Numbered from the stretch's first letter, positions 36,965 through 46,974 are shown. The stretch: 64,000 nt of DNA from Rheinheimera sp. (GCF_030690345.1 NZ_JAUYGV010000006.1:186001-250000); one strand, 5' to 3'. Numbers and translations: made by a program. Notes: generated by a model from the letters alone, not told the origin.

Positions 36965-37810
36965 ATGCAACACGCTATCGTTGATGTGTCACTAAATAAC
37001 GCCCGCGAGGTGCTGGATGCCTCGATGCAAAAACTGGTGCTGTTTCAGTTCTGGTCGGCGCGCAGCGAAGGCTGCAAACAATTAAGCCCACTGCTGGAGC
37101 GTATAGTGCAGCAGTATCCGCAACAACTGCTGTTGGCGCGGGTCGATTGCGACAAAGAGCCGGATCTGGCGATGCAGTTTGGTGTGCAGTCGTTGCCAAC
37201 AGTAATGATGATTAAACAAGGCCGGCCGGTAGATGGTTTTGCCGGGGTAGAAACTGAGCAAGCCATTCGCGACAAGCTGGCGGCCTATTTGCCCAAGCCG
37301 GAAGATGAATTACTGGCGCAGGCCGAACAATTATTGGCCGCGCAGGACTATGCCGGCGCTTATCCGTTGTTAAAAGACGCGCTGGCATTAGCGCCACAGC
37401 GCACAGAAATAAAATTGTGGCTGGCCGATGCCGCGGTAAGCTTAGGCCAGCTGCCGCAAGCGGAAGCCCTACTTGGCGAAATAAAACTGGCTGAGCAGGA
37501 TGCGCTGTACAAAACGGTACTGGCGAAACTGCAGTTGGCCAAAGAAGCGGCAGATACGCCGGAAATTAAAGCGTTAGAAGCGGCCCTGGCGGCAGAGCCG
37601 GCCAATAACGAGCTAAAAGAAAAACTGGCATTGCAGTACCAGGCAGTACAGCGCAGCGAAGATGCGCTGGCGCTGTTACTGGGTATTTTGCAGCAGGATT
37701 TAAACTTTGGCAGTAGCAAGAAGTTGTATCTGGATATTCTGGCGGCCTTGCCCAAAGGCGACAGTGTTGCCAGCTTGTACCGGCGCAAATTATACAGCTT
37801 ACTGTACTGA
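36965..37810 (+). CDS. cnoX: CnoX (YbbN) thioredoxin-fold chaperone/holdase
   Basis: A 281-residue cytoplasmic protein with an N-terminal thioredoxin domain (about 1-110) and a C-terminal TPR region (about 115-278). At the CXXC position it has SEGC (34-37) after FWSAR, so only one cysteine remains, as in E. coli CnoX (SQHC). It therefore acts as a holdase and mixed-disulfide protector rather than a disulfide reductase, passing clients to GroEL and DnaK. It stands alone, convergent with the response-regulator gene. Confidence 0.92.
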   Translation: MQHAIVDVSLNNAREVLDASMQKLVLFQFWSARSEGCKQLSPLLERIVQQYPQQLLLARVDCDKEPDLAMQFGVQSLPTVMMIKQGRPVDGFAGVETEQAIRDKLAAYLPKPEDELLAQAEQLLAAQDYAGAYPLLKDALALAPQRTEIKLWLADAAVSLGQLPQAEALLGEIKLAEQDALYKTVLAKLQLAKEAADTPEIKALEAALAAEPANNELKEKLALQYQAVQRSEDALALLLGILQQDLNFGSSKKLYLDILAALPKGDSVASLYRRKLYSLLY

Positions 37811-37835
37811 TTTGGCCTGGTAGAACACGGCCGGG

Positions 37836-38222
37836 TTATTGCTGAAAGTCAGACCAGATCTGCCGGATTTGGTCTGACAGTGTCATTGGATCAAAGGGTT
37901 TTACCACCACATCAGCGGCGCCCAGCGCTTTATAAGACGCCACTTCGTTGCTTTGTACCTTGGCGGTCATAAACACCGCCGGTACCTGGCTCAGGTCATA
38001 TTGCTGCTGCAATTGTTGCAGGGTAGTGGGGCCGTCCATTCCGGGCATCATCACATCAAGCAAAATCAGTTGCGGCGCAAAGGTCTGGTAGTCGGTCAAC
38101 GCTTGCTGGCCGCTGCTGCAGGTATGTACGGTAAAGCCACCTACCGCCTCCAGGGCTATTTTCGCCACCTGTTGAATGGAAGGGTCATCTTCTACATGCA
38201 TAATGCGCTGTAATTCTGTCAT
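37836..38222 (-). CDS. Single-domain response regulator
   Basis: A 128-residue CheY-like receiver with no output domain. Conserved residues: acidic pair Glu11-Asp12, phosphoacceptor Asp56 in LLDVMMPGMDG, Thr86 and Lys108 in VVVKPFD. Its ATG overlaps the stop of the upstream kinase (ATGA, 38219-38222), so it is probably the direct partner of that kinase. It may act on a downstream protein or feed a phosphorelay. Confidence 0.92.
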   Translation of the reverse strand: MTELQRIMHVEDDPSIQQVAKIALEAVGGFTVHTCSSGQQALTDYQTFAPQLILLDVMMPGMDGPTTLQQLQQQYDLSQVPAVFMTAKVQSNEVASYKALGAADVVVKPFDPMTLSDQIRQIWSDFQQ

Positions 38223-39571
38223 AGCGTTAGCTCCGTGGTGTCTGCAGTACTGATCAGTGGCAATAATAAATAAAACTCTGCGCCCTCGCCGGGTTCTGAA
38301 TGAAAGCCAATTTCACCCTGCATCCGCGTCATTAATTGTTTACTGATAGCCAGCCCCAGTCCGGTACCGCCTTTGCTCTTAATATCAGAACTGTCTGCTT
38401 GGGAGAACTGATCAAAAATATACGGTTTAAAGGCTTCGCTGACGCCAGGGCCGCGGTCAATTACCCGCACCACCGCCTGTTGGCCTTGCTGCTGTACCTT
38501 AATAGTTACCGCCGCATCCGGCGGTGAAAACTTAGCGGCATTAGATAACAGATTGGCCATTACCTGCTGCAATCTCATACTGTCAATATTTACCCATAAA
38601 TCAGCGTCGTCAACCTGCAATTGATAGCTTACCCGGTATTGCCTGGCATAGCTTTGGTTGTCGGCTAAGGATTTTTCAATCACCGGCAGCAGCGGTTGCG
38701 GCTGAATATCAAACTGCATTTTGCCGGCAATCAGTTTATCCATATCCAGCAGGTCGTTAATCAATATCTGCAACTTCAGCACATTAGCTTGCGCCAGTTG
38801 TGTCATCTGCGTGGCCTGCTGCGGTAAAGCACCGAATACTTCGCCATGCAGTAAACCAATGGCGCCGCTGATGGCGGTCAAGGGTGTGCGCAGTTCATGG
38901 CTAACGGTAGAAACAAACTCGTCTTTTAAGCGTTCAATTTTTTTGCGCTCGGTAATATCGCTGATAAAGCCATGCCACAGCACGCTGCCGTCGCTTTGCA
39001 ACTCCGGCACTGAACGGCCGGTAACCCAGATCACTTCACCATCGCTGTAGCGGACGCGGTAATCCAGTTTCCACAACGACAGTTGCTGTGCCGACAGGCT
39101 TATGCTGTCTTCTACCCGCTGTAGATCGTCCGGGTGGATCAGGCTAAACACCGGTTGTGCACTGTGCTTTACCTGCTCCGGCGTTAAATGGTAAATATCC
39201 CGGATGCCGTCACTGCAATACGGAAAGCTGGCGGTGCCATCCGGCGCCAGTTTAAATTGAAACACCATGCCCGGTAGTTGGCTGGCAATTTTAGTCAGCA
39301 GTGCTGACGCTTTACGCTCTTCGCTGTATACCGTGTTTTGCTGTTGCAGAATTTCACGCATCAGGCGTCGGGTAACGCGCTGCATATCAGACAGTAACAG
39401 CAACAGCAGTAGTTCACTGACCAAAAAAGCCAGCGCCCATTTTTGCAGGACATCGGTTTCCTGCAGCCGCTGATAATCCAGCCAGCCGAGCCAGCCGAAC
39501 AGTGCCAGCAGCAGCAGGCTGCCAAACCAGGTGATAAAATTGCTGGTACTGCTGACGCGTTGAATTATCAT
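38219..39571 (-). CDS. PAS-domain membrane sensor histidine kinase
   Basis: A 450-residue hybrid-free kinase. Two N-terminal membrane segments (about 13-29 and 44-62) enclose almost no periplasmic loop. Then come a coiled linker, a PAS domain (about 90-215) and a HisKA domain with VSHELRTPLTA (His about 226). The HATPase domain has an N box (ANLLSNAAKF), G1 (DRGPGVSEA) and G2 (GTGLGLAIS). It likely senses a cytoplasmic signal through PAS and phosphorylates the coupled receiver. Confidence 0.92.
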   Translation of the reverse strand: MIIQRVSSTSNFITWFGSLLLLALFGWLGWLDYQRLQETDVLQKWALAFLVSELLLLLLLSDMQRVTRRLMREILQQQNTVYSEERKASALLTKIASQLPGMVFQFKLAPDGTASFPYCSDGIRDIYHLTPEQVKHSAQPVFSLIHPDDLQRVEDSISLSAQQLSLWKLDYRVRYSDGEVIWVTGRSVPELQSDGSVLWHGFISDITERKKIERLKDEFVSTVSHELRTPLTAISGAIGLLHGEVFGALPQQATQMTQLAQANVLKLQILINDLLDMDKLIAGKMQFDIQPQPLLPVIEKSLADNQSYARQYRVSYQLQVDDADLWVNIDSMRLQQVMANLLSNAAKFSPPDAAVTIKVQQQGQQAVVRVIDRGPGVSEAFKPYIFDQFSQADSSDIKSKGGTGLGLAISKQLMTRMQGEIGFHSEPGEGAEFYLLLPLISTADTTELTL

Positions 39572-39645
39572 AGCGGCCTTAAATTAAGCGACAGCCTTAC
39601 TATAAAGCACAAGCGCAAGCCTGGCAAAACGGCGGACAGTTATTT

Positions 39646-40833
39646 ATGGGCACTTCGTTACAGCAGCAGTTTGAGCAACTCAGCGCGCTGTTGCAGCAGT
39701 ACCGTCACTATTGGCAGTTGCTGCCGTTTGGCTGCAACAGTCTGCCGTGGCCGGATAGCAAGCTGCAGCAATGCCTGCTGGCCCTGGATGAGCAACAAGT
39801 AAAGCAGATTGATAGCAGCAGTGCACTGCAGCAGCAATACTTTGCAGATTTTTTTCCGGCCTTATTTGCTTTGCCGGATTTAACGGCAACGCCGCACAGT
39901 AAAGCGGTAGCGCCGTTACCATTTTGGCTGGAAAACGGTATTGGCGGGCGAAAACTGCAGCAAATAGATGCGCTGTGCCGGCAGTGGCCGGACACGGCTT
40001 TGCCGGTGCTGGAGTGGTGTGCCGGTAAAGGCCATTTAGGCCGTATCTTAGTACATCGCTTCGGCCAGCCGGTAACCAGTGTGGAATGGCAACAACAGCT
40101 GTGTGATGACGGCAGCGCTCTGGCGGCGAAGTATGAACTGCCACAGCAGTTTGTTTGCGCCGATGTATTAGCCACACCGCTAACTGCGGTGTTGCAACCA
40201 CAGCAGCATATAGTGGCGCTGCACGCCTGCGGCCAGTTGCATATTACTATGCTGCAACAGGCTGTGCAGGCCGGTTGTCAGCAATTGCATCTGGTGCCCT
40301 GTTGTTATCATTTGATCCCGCAAGCGCAGTATCAGCCGTTGTCCGACGCAGGGGCAAAGCTGGATTTGCAACTGAACAAAGATGATTTAAAACTGGTGGT
40401 GCAGGGCCAGGTCACTGCCGGCGAACGCATTGAAAAGCTGCGTGCCACCGAAGTATTGTGGCGCCTGGCTTATGATGAGCTGCGTGCTGAGCTTAGCGCG
40501 CAGCCGCACTACCGGCCGCTGGCGTCGGTGGCTAAACACTGGTTCAGTGCTGACTTTGCCGCCTTTGCGCATTGGGCTGCAGAGCAGCATCAGTTGACGT
40601 TACCGGCGCAGGTGAATTGGTCGCATTACCTGCAACGGGCGACACAGCGGGCCGCGCTGGTGCAGCGTATTGAACTGGTGCGGCATTTGTTTCGCCGGCC
40701 GCTGGAACTGTGGTTGGCGTTAGACAAAGCGCTGTACTTACAGCAGCATGGTTATCAGGTTAGTATCAGTGCGTTTTGCGATTATCAGGTGACGCCACGC
40801 AACTTGCTGCTGCGGGCGTCAAAACAGCTTTAG
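39646..40833 (+). CDS. SAM-dependent methyltransferase (Methyltransf_32-like)
   Basis: A 395-residue soluble protein. The SAM-binding glycine motif reads WCAGKGHLGR (about 124-133), followed by VTSVEWQ and a later LHACG (about 192), the pattern I associate with the Methyltransf_32/METTL25-like family. Substrate unknown; homologues are sometimes RNA- or protein-directed. The gene is flanked by the kinase on the other strand and overlaps the end of the mscS-like gene by four bases. Confidence 0.75.
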   Translation: MGTSLQQQFEQLSALLQQYRHYWQLLPFGCNSLPWPDSKLQQCLLALDEQQVKQIDSSSALQQQYFADFFPALFALPDLTATPHSKAVAPLPFWLENGIGGRKLQQIDALCRQWPDTALPVLEWCAGKGHLGRILVHRFGQPVTSVEWQQQLCDDGSALAAKYELPQQFVCADVLATPLTAVLQPQQHIVALHACGQLHITMLQQAVQAGCQQLHLVPCCYHLIPQAQYQPLSDAGAKLDLQLNKDDLKLVVQGQVTAGERIEKLRATEVLWRLAYDELRAELSAQPHYRPLASVAKHWFSADFAAFAHWAAEQHQLTLPAQVNWSHYLQRATQRAALVQRIELVRHLFRRPLELWLALDKALYLQQHGYQVSISAFCDYQVTPRNLLLRASKQL

Positions 40834-42044
40834 TGTTTAACCGGCAGTTCCTGGCGCGAGCTGATACGCTGAAAGGCCGCTAAGTCAAACACCGGCAGAA
40901 TAGCAAACAGCTTATCAAAAATATCTGCCTGAATGGCTTCGTAATTCAGCCAGTTTTTGTCGGCACTAAAACAGTAGATCTCAACCGGCAAACCTACTTC
41001 GGTTGACTGCAACTGGCGCACCATCAGTGTCATTTGTTGGTTAATCTTTTCGTGCCGGCGCAATATCCACTGCACATAAAAGCGAAACAGCGCAATATTG
41101 GTTACGTCGTCGCTGGCCAGCAAATCCAGCACTTCCTGTTGCTGAAAAAAGGTTTGCAGGCGGCGTCTTTGTTGCAATTGCTCCAACTCGTCCGCTTTAA
41201 TAAAGCGGATGGTGCCGATATCAATATTAATCGCTCTTTTAATGCGCCGACCGCCGGATTGCTGCATACCGCGCCAGTTTTTAAACGAGTCAGAAATCAG
41301 CGCATAGGTAGGAATAGTGGTAATGGTATTGTCCCAGTTACGCACCTTCACTGTGGTCAGGGCAATTTCCAGTACATCGCCGTCGGCACCGTACTTGGGC
41401 ATTTCTATCCAATCGCCGACATTAACCATATTGTTTACGGCGATCTGAATGCTGGCGACAAAGCCAAGAATGGCGTCTTTAAACACTAACAACAGCACGG
41501 CGGTTAACGCCCCCAAGCCGCTTAGCAGCAGGGTAGGCGATCGGTCCAGCGCAGTACTGACAATAAGAATGCTGAACACTATAAAAGTCAGCAGTTTCAG
41601 TAATTGTGAAATGCCCTGATACGGAATAGTAGGGTTAGGTGCCAGGTAAGCATAGCCTTTGGCGATCAGGGTAATAGCGGCGGCAATAGCCAGGCCAATA
41701 AACAGGTACAGATAGAGCCAAACTACCACGCCAAGCACAACGGCAAAATGCTCCGCCTGATTAAACAGTAACGGCGACAAGGCTTGCAACACCAGCGCCG
41801 GCACCAAATGTGCCATATGGCTGGCCAGTTTGCGCCGCTCGCGGGCCGTTTCATCTGTAAGGCGGCCGTCCAGTTTATCCAGCAGCTGTGCCAGCACCGG
41901 CCTTAGCCAGGCGCGGCTGAGCAGGAAACACACCGTTACCACAGCAATTGCCAGCAGCATATTGCAGCCCAGCAGAAACACGGCATGCCATTGCTGCGGC
42001 AATTGCAGTGCATGCGCCAATTGCGTCAGAACGTCGGTTAACAT
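40830..42044 (-). CDS. YbdG-like mechanosensitive channel (MscS family)
   Basis: A 404-residue membrane protein with five N-terminal hydrophobic segments and the MscS pore/beta domain. The YbdG signature is clear: NNMVNVGDWIEMPKYGADG, then VLEIALTTVKVRNWDNTI and SFKNWRGMQQSGGRRIKR. YbdG forms the miniconductance channel MscM of E. coli, which opens under hypo-osmotic membrane tension. It is the last gene of an operon with two acyltransferases that overlap each other and it. Confidence 0.9.
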   Translation of the reverse strand: MLTDVLTQLAHALQLPQQWHAVFLLGCNMLLAIAVVTVCFLLSRAWLRPVLAQLLDKLDGRLTDETARERRKLASHMAHLVPALVLQALSPLLFNQAEHFAVVLGVVVWLYLYLFIGLAIAAAITLIAKGYAYLAPNPTIPYQGISQLLKLLTFIVFSILIVSTALDRSPTLLLSGLGALTAVLLLVFKDAILGFVASIQIAVNNMVNVGDWIEMPKYGADGDVLEIALTTVKVRNWDNTITTIPTYALISDSFKNWRGMQQSGGRRIKRAINIDIGTIRFIKADELEQLQQRRRLQTFFQQQEVLDLLASDDVTNIALFRFYVQWILRRHEKINQQMTLMVRQLQSTEVGLPVEIYCFSADKNWLNYEAIQADIFDKLFAILPVFDLAAFQRISSRQELPVKH

Positions 42045-42967
42045 GGCAATTGCTCCGTACTGCGCTCAGGACTATCTGTCTGCAGGTAATGCAGCAACAT
42101 GCGGTCTTTTTGCAGCCAGCGCTGGTTAAGCCATTGTTGAAATTGGTCGCGAAATTGCTCATCGTTAAAATAATCACCGATAACCTGCTGGTCTATCGGC
42201 AGCACTTCTATCTGCACAACCACCCGTTTCAGCTTACCCATTAACATATCCATGGCAACATGCTGTGGGTTGTCCGGGTACAACAGGGTGAAATCTAAAA
42301 TGGCATTAAACTGCTCACCCATACTGGCCAGCGTAAAAGCAATACCGCCGGCCTTGGGCGGCAGCAGATACTGAAACGGGCTCTGTTTCTGTACTTTTTT
42401 ATCTGCGGTAAAGCGGGTGCCTTCAACAAAATTAATAATAGTGGTGGGCACGGTTTTAAATTTCTGACATGACAAGCGGGTAGTTTCTATATCTTTGCCT
42501 TTTAACTCCGGGCGTTTGGCCAGTACCGCCGGGCTGTAGCGTTTCATAAAGGGCATATCTAATGCCCAGCAGCCGGTGCCTAAAAACGGCAGCCATTTTA
42601 ACTCGTCTTTTAAAAAGAACTTCGGCTCGGGAATACGGCTGTGTGCCACTGTGCTGACAATAGGAATATCCAGCCAGCTTTTATGGTTTGAAATTAACAG
42701 GTACCAGCTGTGTTTATCCAGACTTTGCGCGCCGCTGACTTGCCAGTCTACCTGATTAAACAGGTTGATCAGGGCGGTGTTTACCGCAGTCCAGCCGCGA
42801 TAGCAGCCTTTACCGGCATACGCCAACAAACGTTGGGCGGCGCTGAACGGCAGCAGCAGCTTCAGCAGCCCCAGCGGCGTAACCAGCAAGCCCCACAGGG
42901 CCAGATTTAACGCAAACAAGCTAAAACTGAACGGCAATAACAACCAACCGGGTAGAAAATGTAACAT
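42038..42967 (-). CDS. Lysophospholipid-type acyltransferase, YihG-like (copy 2)
   Basis: A 309-residue membrane-bound acyltransferase of the PlsC/LPLAT superfamily resembling E. coli YihG. The catalytic H(x)4D motif is in SNHKSWLD, and the substrate motif is FVEGTRFT. An N-terminal hydrophobic segment anchors it. It starts MLHFLP like its neighbour and is clearly a tandem paralogue. Its start overlaps the upstream stop by one base (TAATG), and its end overlaps the mscS-like gene. It probably acylates lysophospholipids in the inner membrane. Confidence 0.88.
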   Translation of the reverse strand: MLHFLPGWLLLPFSFSLFALNLALWGLLVTPLGLLKLLLPFSAAQRLLAYAGKGCYRGWTAVNTALINLFNQVDWQVSGAQSLDKHSWYLLISNHKSWLDIPIVSTVAHSRIPEPKFFLKDELKWLPFLGTGCWALDMPFMKRYSPAVLAKRPELKGKDIETTRLSCQKFKTVPTTIINFVEGTRFTADKKVQKQSPFQYLLPPKAGGIAFTLASMGEQFNAILDFTLLYPDNPQHVAMDMLMGKLKRVVVQIEVLPIDQQVIGDYFNDEQFRDQFQQWLNQRWLQKDRMLLHYLQTDSPERSTEQLPC

Positions 42968-43860
42968 TACTGCTTAACTCCCTGCTGCAACTGCACCAGC
43001 TGTTGATCTTTTTGCTGCCACAGTTGATTTATCCACTGTTGAAAGCGCTCGCGGTACTGTGCATCGTTGTAATCACCCAGCAGCTCCGGGGTAATAGGCA
43101 AAACGTTAATCTGTACTGTTATATCACGGACCTTGCCGGAGATATAATCCCAAAAGCTGGGGATCCCTTGCGGATAGTGAATGGTAATATCCAGAATTTT
43201 ATGCAGTTGTTCGCCCATGGCGCCCAGCACAAACGCTGCGCCGCCGGCCTTTGGCTTTAGCAAATGCGCGAAAGGCGACTGTTGCTGGTTGTGCTTTTCC
43301 ACGGTAAACCGCGTGCCTTCAACAAAGTTCATAATGGCCGATGGTTTAAAGCGGAACTTGCGGCAGGCCTTACGGGTGGTTTCAATATCTTTGCCCTGTA
43401 ATTGCGGATTGCGCTGCAAAAAGGCTTTGCTGTAGCGCTTCATAAAAGGGAAATCCAGTGCCCACCAACATAAGCCTATAATTGGCACATAAATCAGTTC
43501 TTTTTTCAGAAAGAACTTAATAAATGGAATTTTGCGGTTAAACACCTTTTGCAGCACCAGGATATCGGCCCAGGACTGGTGGTTGGCCAGTACCAGATAC
43601 CAGTCTTTGCGTGACAGTTTTTCCAGCCCCGCCACATGCCAGCGGATGCGGGTAAATAAGCGGGTGGTAAAGTTATTGACGCTGATCCAGGACACCGCGC
43701 AGGCATCCAGCAGATAGGTCATCCAGCTTTGCCAGCGCGTTACCGGCGGCAGCTTCAAAATTGCTAGCAGCATTACCGGCACAAACCAAAACAGCGTATT
43801 AACGATATACAGCAGCAGAGAAAGCGCACCGGTTAACGGGCGGGGCAAAAAATGCAACAT
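42967..43860 (-). CDS. Lysophospholipid-type acyltransferase, YihG-like (copy 1)
   Basis: A 297-residue paralogue of the following gene, with the catalytic motif ANHQSWAD and substrate motif FVEGTRFT. I start it at the ATG at 43860 (MLHFLPRPLTG), which matches the N-terminus of its paralogue, rather than at a longer in-frame start. It has the same hydrophobic N-terminal anchor. It is first in the three-gene operon ending with the mechanosensitive channel. Two copies suggest different acyl or head-group preferences. Confidence 0.88.
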   Translation of the reverse strand: MLHFLPRPLTGALSLLLYIVNTLFWFVPVMLLAILKLPPVTRWQSWMTYLLDACAVSWISVNNFTTRLFTRIRWHVAGLEKLSRKDWYLVLANHQSWADILVLQKVFNRKIPFIKFFLKKELIYVPIIGLCWWALDFPFMKRYSKAFLQRNPQLQGKDIETTRKACRKFRFKPSAIMNFVEGTRFTVEKHNQQQSPFAHLLKPKAGGAAFVLGAMGEQLHKILDITIHYPQGIPSFWDYISGKVRDITVQINVLPITPELLGDYNDAQYRERFQQWINQLWQQKDQQLVQLQQGVKQ

Positions 43861-43962
43861 AATAAGTACCTGATATCTGTTACCGGTGTTGTTAGCGGCC
43901 GGCAAAAATAATAACAGCAGGCGAGCCTGCTGTTAACACATCCGATCAGCTACCAGTTTACC

Positions 43963-45849
43963 TTAATCTTCAAAATAGGTGTAACCATAAACGCCGGCTT
44001 TCAGTTCATCCAGCATTTCGTCTTTCTTGCTGTCGGTCATCTCTAACTTGGCCAGCTGCCGTGTGTAAGACGCTATCAGCTTATTCGCATCAAACTGCAC
44101 GTAGCGCAGTACATCGGCTACCGTATCACCTTTGATAATGTTGGTCAGCTTGTAGCTGCCATCATCGGTCAGTTCCACATGCACCGAGTCGGTATCACCG
44201 AACAGGTTATGCAGGTCGCCGAGAATTTCCTGGTAAGCGCCCACCATAAACATGCCCAGCAGGTATTGCTGGTCTTCTTTATACAGCGGCAGTGGCAAGC
44301 TCGACTCAATACCATTGCCATCGGCGTAGCTTTTCAGCTGGCCGTCGGAGTCACAGGTAATGTCCTGAATAATGGCGCGATGGTTCAGCGGCTCGTTCAT
44401 CCGCTCCAGCGGCATCACCGGAAACAGCTGGTCAATACCCCAGGCATCCGGCATGGACTGAAACAGCGAAAAATTAACAAATAACTTATCGGCCAATTTT
44501 TCATTCAGCTCATCGTGAATAGCGCGGTGTGACCTGGCGGATAAATCCAGATTGGCTTTTACGCGGTTGATGGTAGCAAAGTAAATTTGCTCCAATAACG
44601 ACCAGTCCTGTAACGTCAGCAAGCCATGCACATACTGAGCATGCGCATCAGTAAAGTAATGCACAGCGTCGTGGTACGCTTCCACCGCGGTGCGCGGCGT
44701 AACATTTTGGTACGCTTCCCACAGGCCGAGGATCACGGTGGGGGAGTCTTCGCCAGGCTCCGGTAAGTTTACCAGGCCTGGCGCGCGTTCAATATCAATT
44801 GCATCGGTTACCAGCACAGCGTGGTGCGCTGTCATGGCGCGGCCGGACTCGGTAATAATGTTCGGGTGCGGTAAGTCGTACTCGTCACAGACTTCTTTTA
44901 AGCCGTTGACCACATTACGCGCATATTCGTACATGGTGTAGTTCATTGAACAGGCTGAGCGTGATTTCGAGCCTTCATAATCCACACCTAAACCACCGCC
45001 GACATCAACAGTAGTAATAGGCACACCTAAAGTGCGCAGCTCGGCGTAGTGGCGGGCACATTCGCGAATAGCGTTATGAATGTCGCGGATATTGGCAATT
45101 TGCGAACCTATATGAAAGTGCACCAGTTGCAACAACTCAAGCTTGCCGGCGTCGCGCAGTATATCAATGGCTTGCAACACCTGGGTGGCGGTTAAACCAA
45201 ACTTGCCTTTCTCGCCGCCGGTGTTTTGCCACTTACCTTTACCCACAGAGTTTAAGCGGATGCGGATACCAATCCTTGGCGCTGTGCCTAAGTTATCAAT
45301 TTCACGCAGCAGGGTTTTTAACTCAGACAGTTTTTCTACTACTACATACACCGTATGGCCCATCATTTGTCCAATAGTGGCTAAGCGTAAGAACTCGCTG
45401 TCTTTATAACCGTTACAAACAATTTGCAGCGGCTGATCGGTCACACCCAAAATAGCCATCAGCTCCGGCTTACTGCCGGCTTCCAGGCCCACTTTGCCGC
45501 TGTCATGGCTAATCAGTCGTTTTACCACCGAGAATTGCTGGTTTACTTTAATCGGGTAAACCGCGGTGTACTGGCCCTGATAATCTTTTTCTGCTTTGGC
45601 CCGCTGGAACGACTTAATCAGCGTATCAACGCGGTGCTGCAGAATATCAGTAAAGCGCACCAGCACCGGCAGGGTTAAGCCTTCATCTTTAAAACGTGCA
45701 GTAAGCTCAGGAAAACTGATGCCTGGTTTACTGTGGTCCTGATCCGGATAAGCCACCAGATCACCATCAGTATTAACATCAAAATACCCTTCACTCCACA
45801 CTGCTACGTTATAGATAGAGCGTGCTTTTTCAGTACCCCAGTCGGCCAT
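43963..45849 (-). CDS. speA: Biosynthetic arginine decarboxylase
   Basis: A 628-residue PLP enzyme of the large fold-III decarboxylases that converts arginine to agmatine, the first step of one putrescine route. Visible features are the PLP-lysine region YTAVYPIKVNQQ, VDVGGGLGVDYEGS, and DEYDLPHPNIITESGRA. The start is the ATG at 45849 (MADWGTEKARSIYNVAVW), which matches the family N-terminus and has AGGAA upstream; a longer in-frame start is rejected. It is divergent from speE, so the 135-base gap holds promoters for both polyamine genes. speB is not seen nearby. Confidence 0.95.
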   Translation of the reverse strand: MADWGTEKARSIYNVAVWSEGYFDVNTDGDLVAYPDQDHSKPGISFPELTARFKDEGLTLPVLVRFTDILQHRVDTLIKSFQRAKAEKDYQGQYTAVYPIKVNQQFSVVKRLISHDSGKVGLEAGSKPELMAILGVTDQPLQIVCNGYKDSEFLRLATIGQMMGHTVYVVVEKLSELKTLLREIDNLGTAPRIGIRIRLNSVGKGKWQNTGGEKGKFGLTATQVLQAIDILRDAGKLELLQLVHFHIGSQIANIRDIHNAIRECARHYAELRTLGVPITTVDVGGGLGVDYEGSKSRSACSMNYTMYEYARNVVNGLKEVCDEYDLPHPNIITESGRAMTAHHAVLVTDAIDIERAPGLVNLPEPGEDSPTVILGLWEAYQNVTPRTAVEAYHDAVHYFTDAHAQYVHGLLTLQDWSLLEQIYFATINRVKANLDLSARSHRAIHDELNEKLADKLFVNFSLFQSMPDAWGIDQLFPVMPLERMNEPLNHRAIIQDITCDSDGQLKSYADGNGIESSLPLPLYKEDQQYLLGMFMVGAYQEILGDLHNLFGDTDSVHVELTDDGSYKLTNIIKGDTVADVLRYVQFDANKLIASYTRQLAKLEMTDSKKDEMLDELKAGVYGYTYFED

Positions 45850-45984
45850 TGTCGTTCCTTTAAAATTAAGATGTGCATAGTTTAAAGCCAATGCTGTAAA
45901 GCTGCAGCAAAAAACGTCGAAATATTTGTCCTTGGCGGCGCAAGAGGGCAAAATATGCGGCTAATTTGTTTTGAGGGTAATACT

Positions 45985-46839
45985 ATGTCTGGCGACAACA
46001 CTTGGTTCACTGAAATTTTCGCTCCCAGCGGCAGCGCTTTTGGCCTTGCCATCACCAAAAAACTGGATGAAGTGCAGTCGCCATTCCAGCATATCGAAAT
46101 GTTTGAAACTACTCACTTTGGTAACCTGATGGTAATTGACGGCGTTATTATGCTCAGCAGCCGTGACAATTTCCTTTACCATGAAATGCTTAGCCATCCG
46201 GTGCTGTTTACCCACGCTAACCCGAAGAACGTGGTAATTATCGGCGGCGGCGACTGCGGTACCCTGCGCGAAGTGTTAAAACACCCCGGCGTAGAAAGCG
46301 TGACGCAAATTGATATTGATGAGCAGGTTACGCGGATGGCAGAAAAGTACTTCCCGGAGCTGTGTGCCTCGAACAATGATCCGCGCGCTACGTTGAAGTT
46401 CGATGACGGCATTAAGTTTATGCGTGAAGCGGCGCCGGAGTCGGTGGATGTCATTATTGTTGACTCCACCGATCCTATAGGTCCGGGCGAAGGCTTGTTT
46501 AATCGTGCATTCTACGACAGCTGCCGTAAAGCGCTGCGCCATGGCGGTATTCTGGTGCAACAGAGCGAGTCGCCATTGATCCATATGCCACTGCTCAAAG
46601 ACATGCGCGGCGCTATGCTGGATGCCGGTTTTGATGCCCTGCAAACGCTGCTGTTCCCGCAAATGGTGTATCCGTCCGGTTGGTGGACCTGCACCCTGGC
46701 ACGTAAAGGCGCAGCCTTTAACGGTTTCCGTGAAGCAGATGCCGCTGTCGCGCCATTCAGTACAGAATATTACAATGTCGAAGTGCATAAAGCCGCTTCT
46801 GCCTGGCCAAATTTTATGAAAAAGGCGTTATTAGCTTAA
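45985..46839 (+). CDS. speE: Spermidine synthase (polyamine aminopropyltransferase)
   Basis: A 284-residue enzyme transferring the aminopropyl group of decarboxylated SAM to putrescine. It has the nucleotide loop IIGGGDCGTLRE, the substrate gate DNFLYHEML, and the catalytic-Asp region VDSTDPIGPGEGLF. The ATG at 45985 is used, with GAGGGTAA upstream. Divergent from speA. Together they complete an arginine to agmatine to putrescine to spermidine path, missing the agmatinase step in this window. Confidence 0.95.
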   Translation: MSGDNTWFTEIFAPSGSAFGLAITKKLDEVQSPFQHIEMFETTHFGNLMVIDGVIMLSSRDNFLYHEMLSHPVLFTHANPKNVVIIGGGDCGTLREVLKHPGVESVTQIDIDEQVTRMAEKYFPELCASNNDPRATLKFDDGIKFMREAAPESVDVIIVDSTDPIGPGEGLFNRAFYDSCRKALRHGGILVQQSESPLIHMPLLKDMRGAMLDAGFDALQTLLFPQMVYPSGWWTCTLARKGAAFNGFREADAAVAPFSTEYYNVEVHKAASAWPNFMKKALLA

Positions 46840-46974
46840 ATGTGCCGGACACCTTTATCAGCCTGATGAAACTGCTACACTAAATTTGCAGCTGAACAAA
46901 GAAATAAATTGCGAAGCCAGCTTGCGTATTTGGCAAGCTTTCTGTACATTTATTGCTCATAGGTGGGGTGAAAA

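Noticed and set aside
39680..40201. Long open frames antisense to the methyltransferase
   Set aside because: They are shadows of a GC-rich, Gln/Leu-rich gene; no motif or start signal supports them.
45850..45951. Longer start for speA
   Set aside because: The extra 34 residues do not match the family N-terminus; the ATG at 45849 has a good ribosome site.
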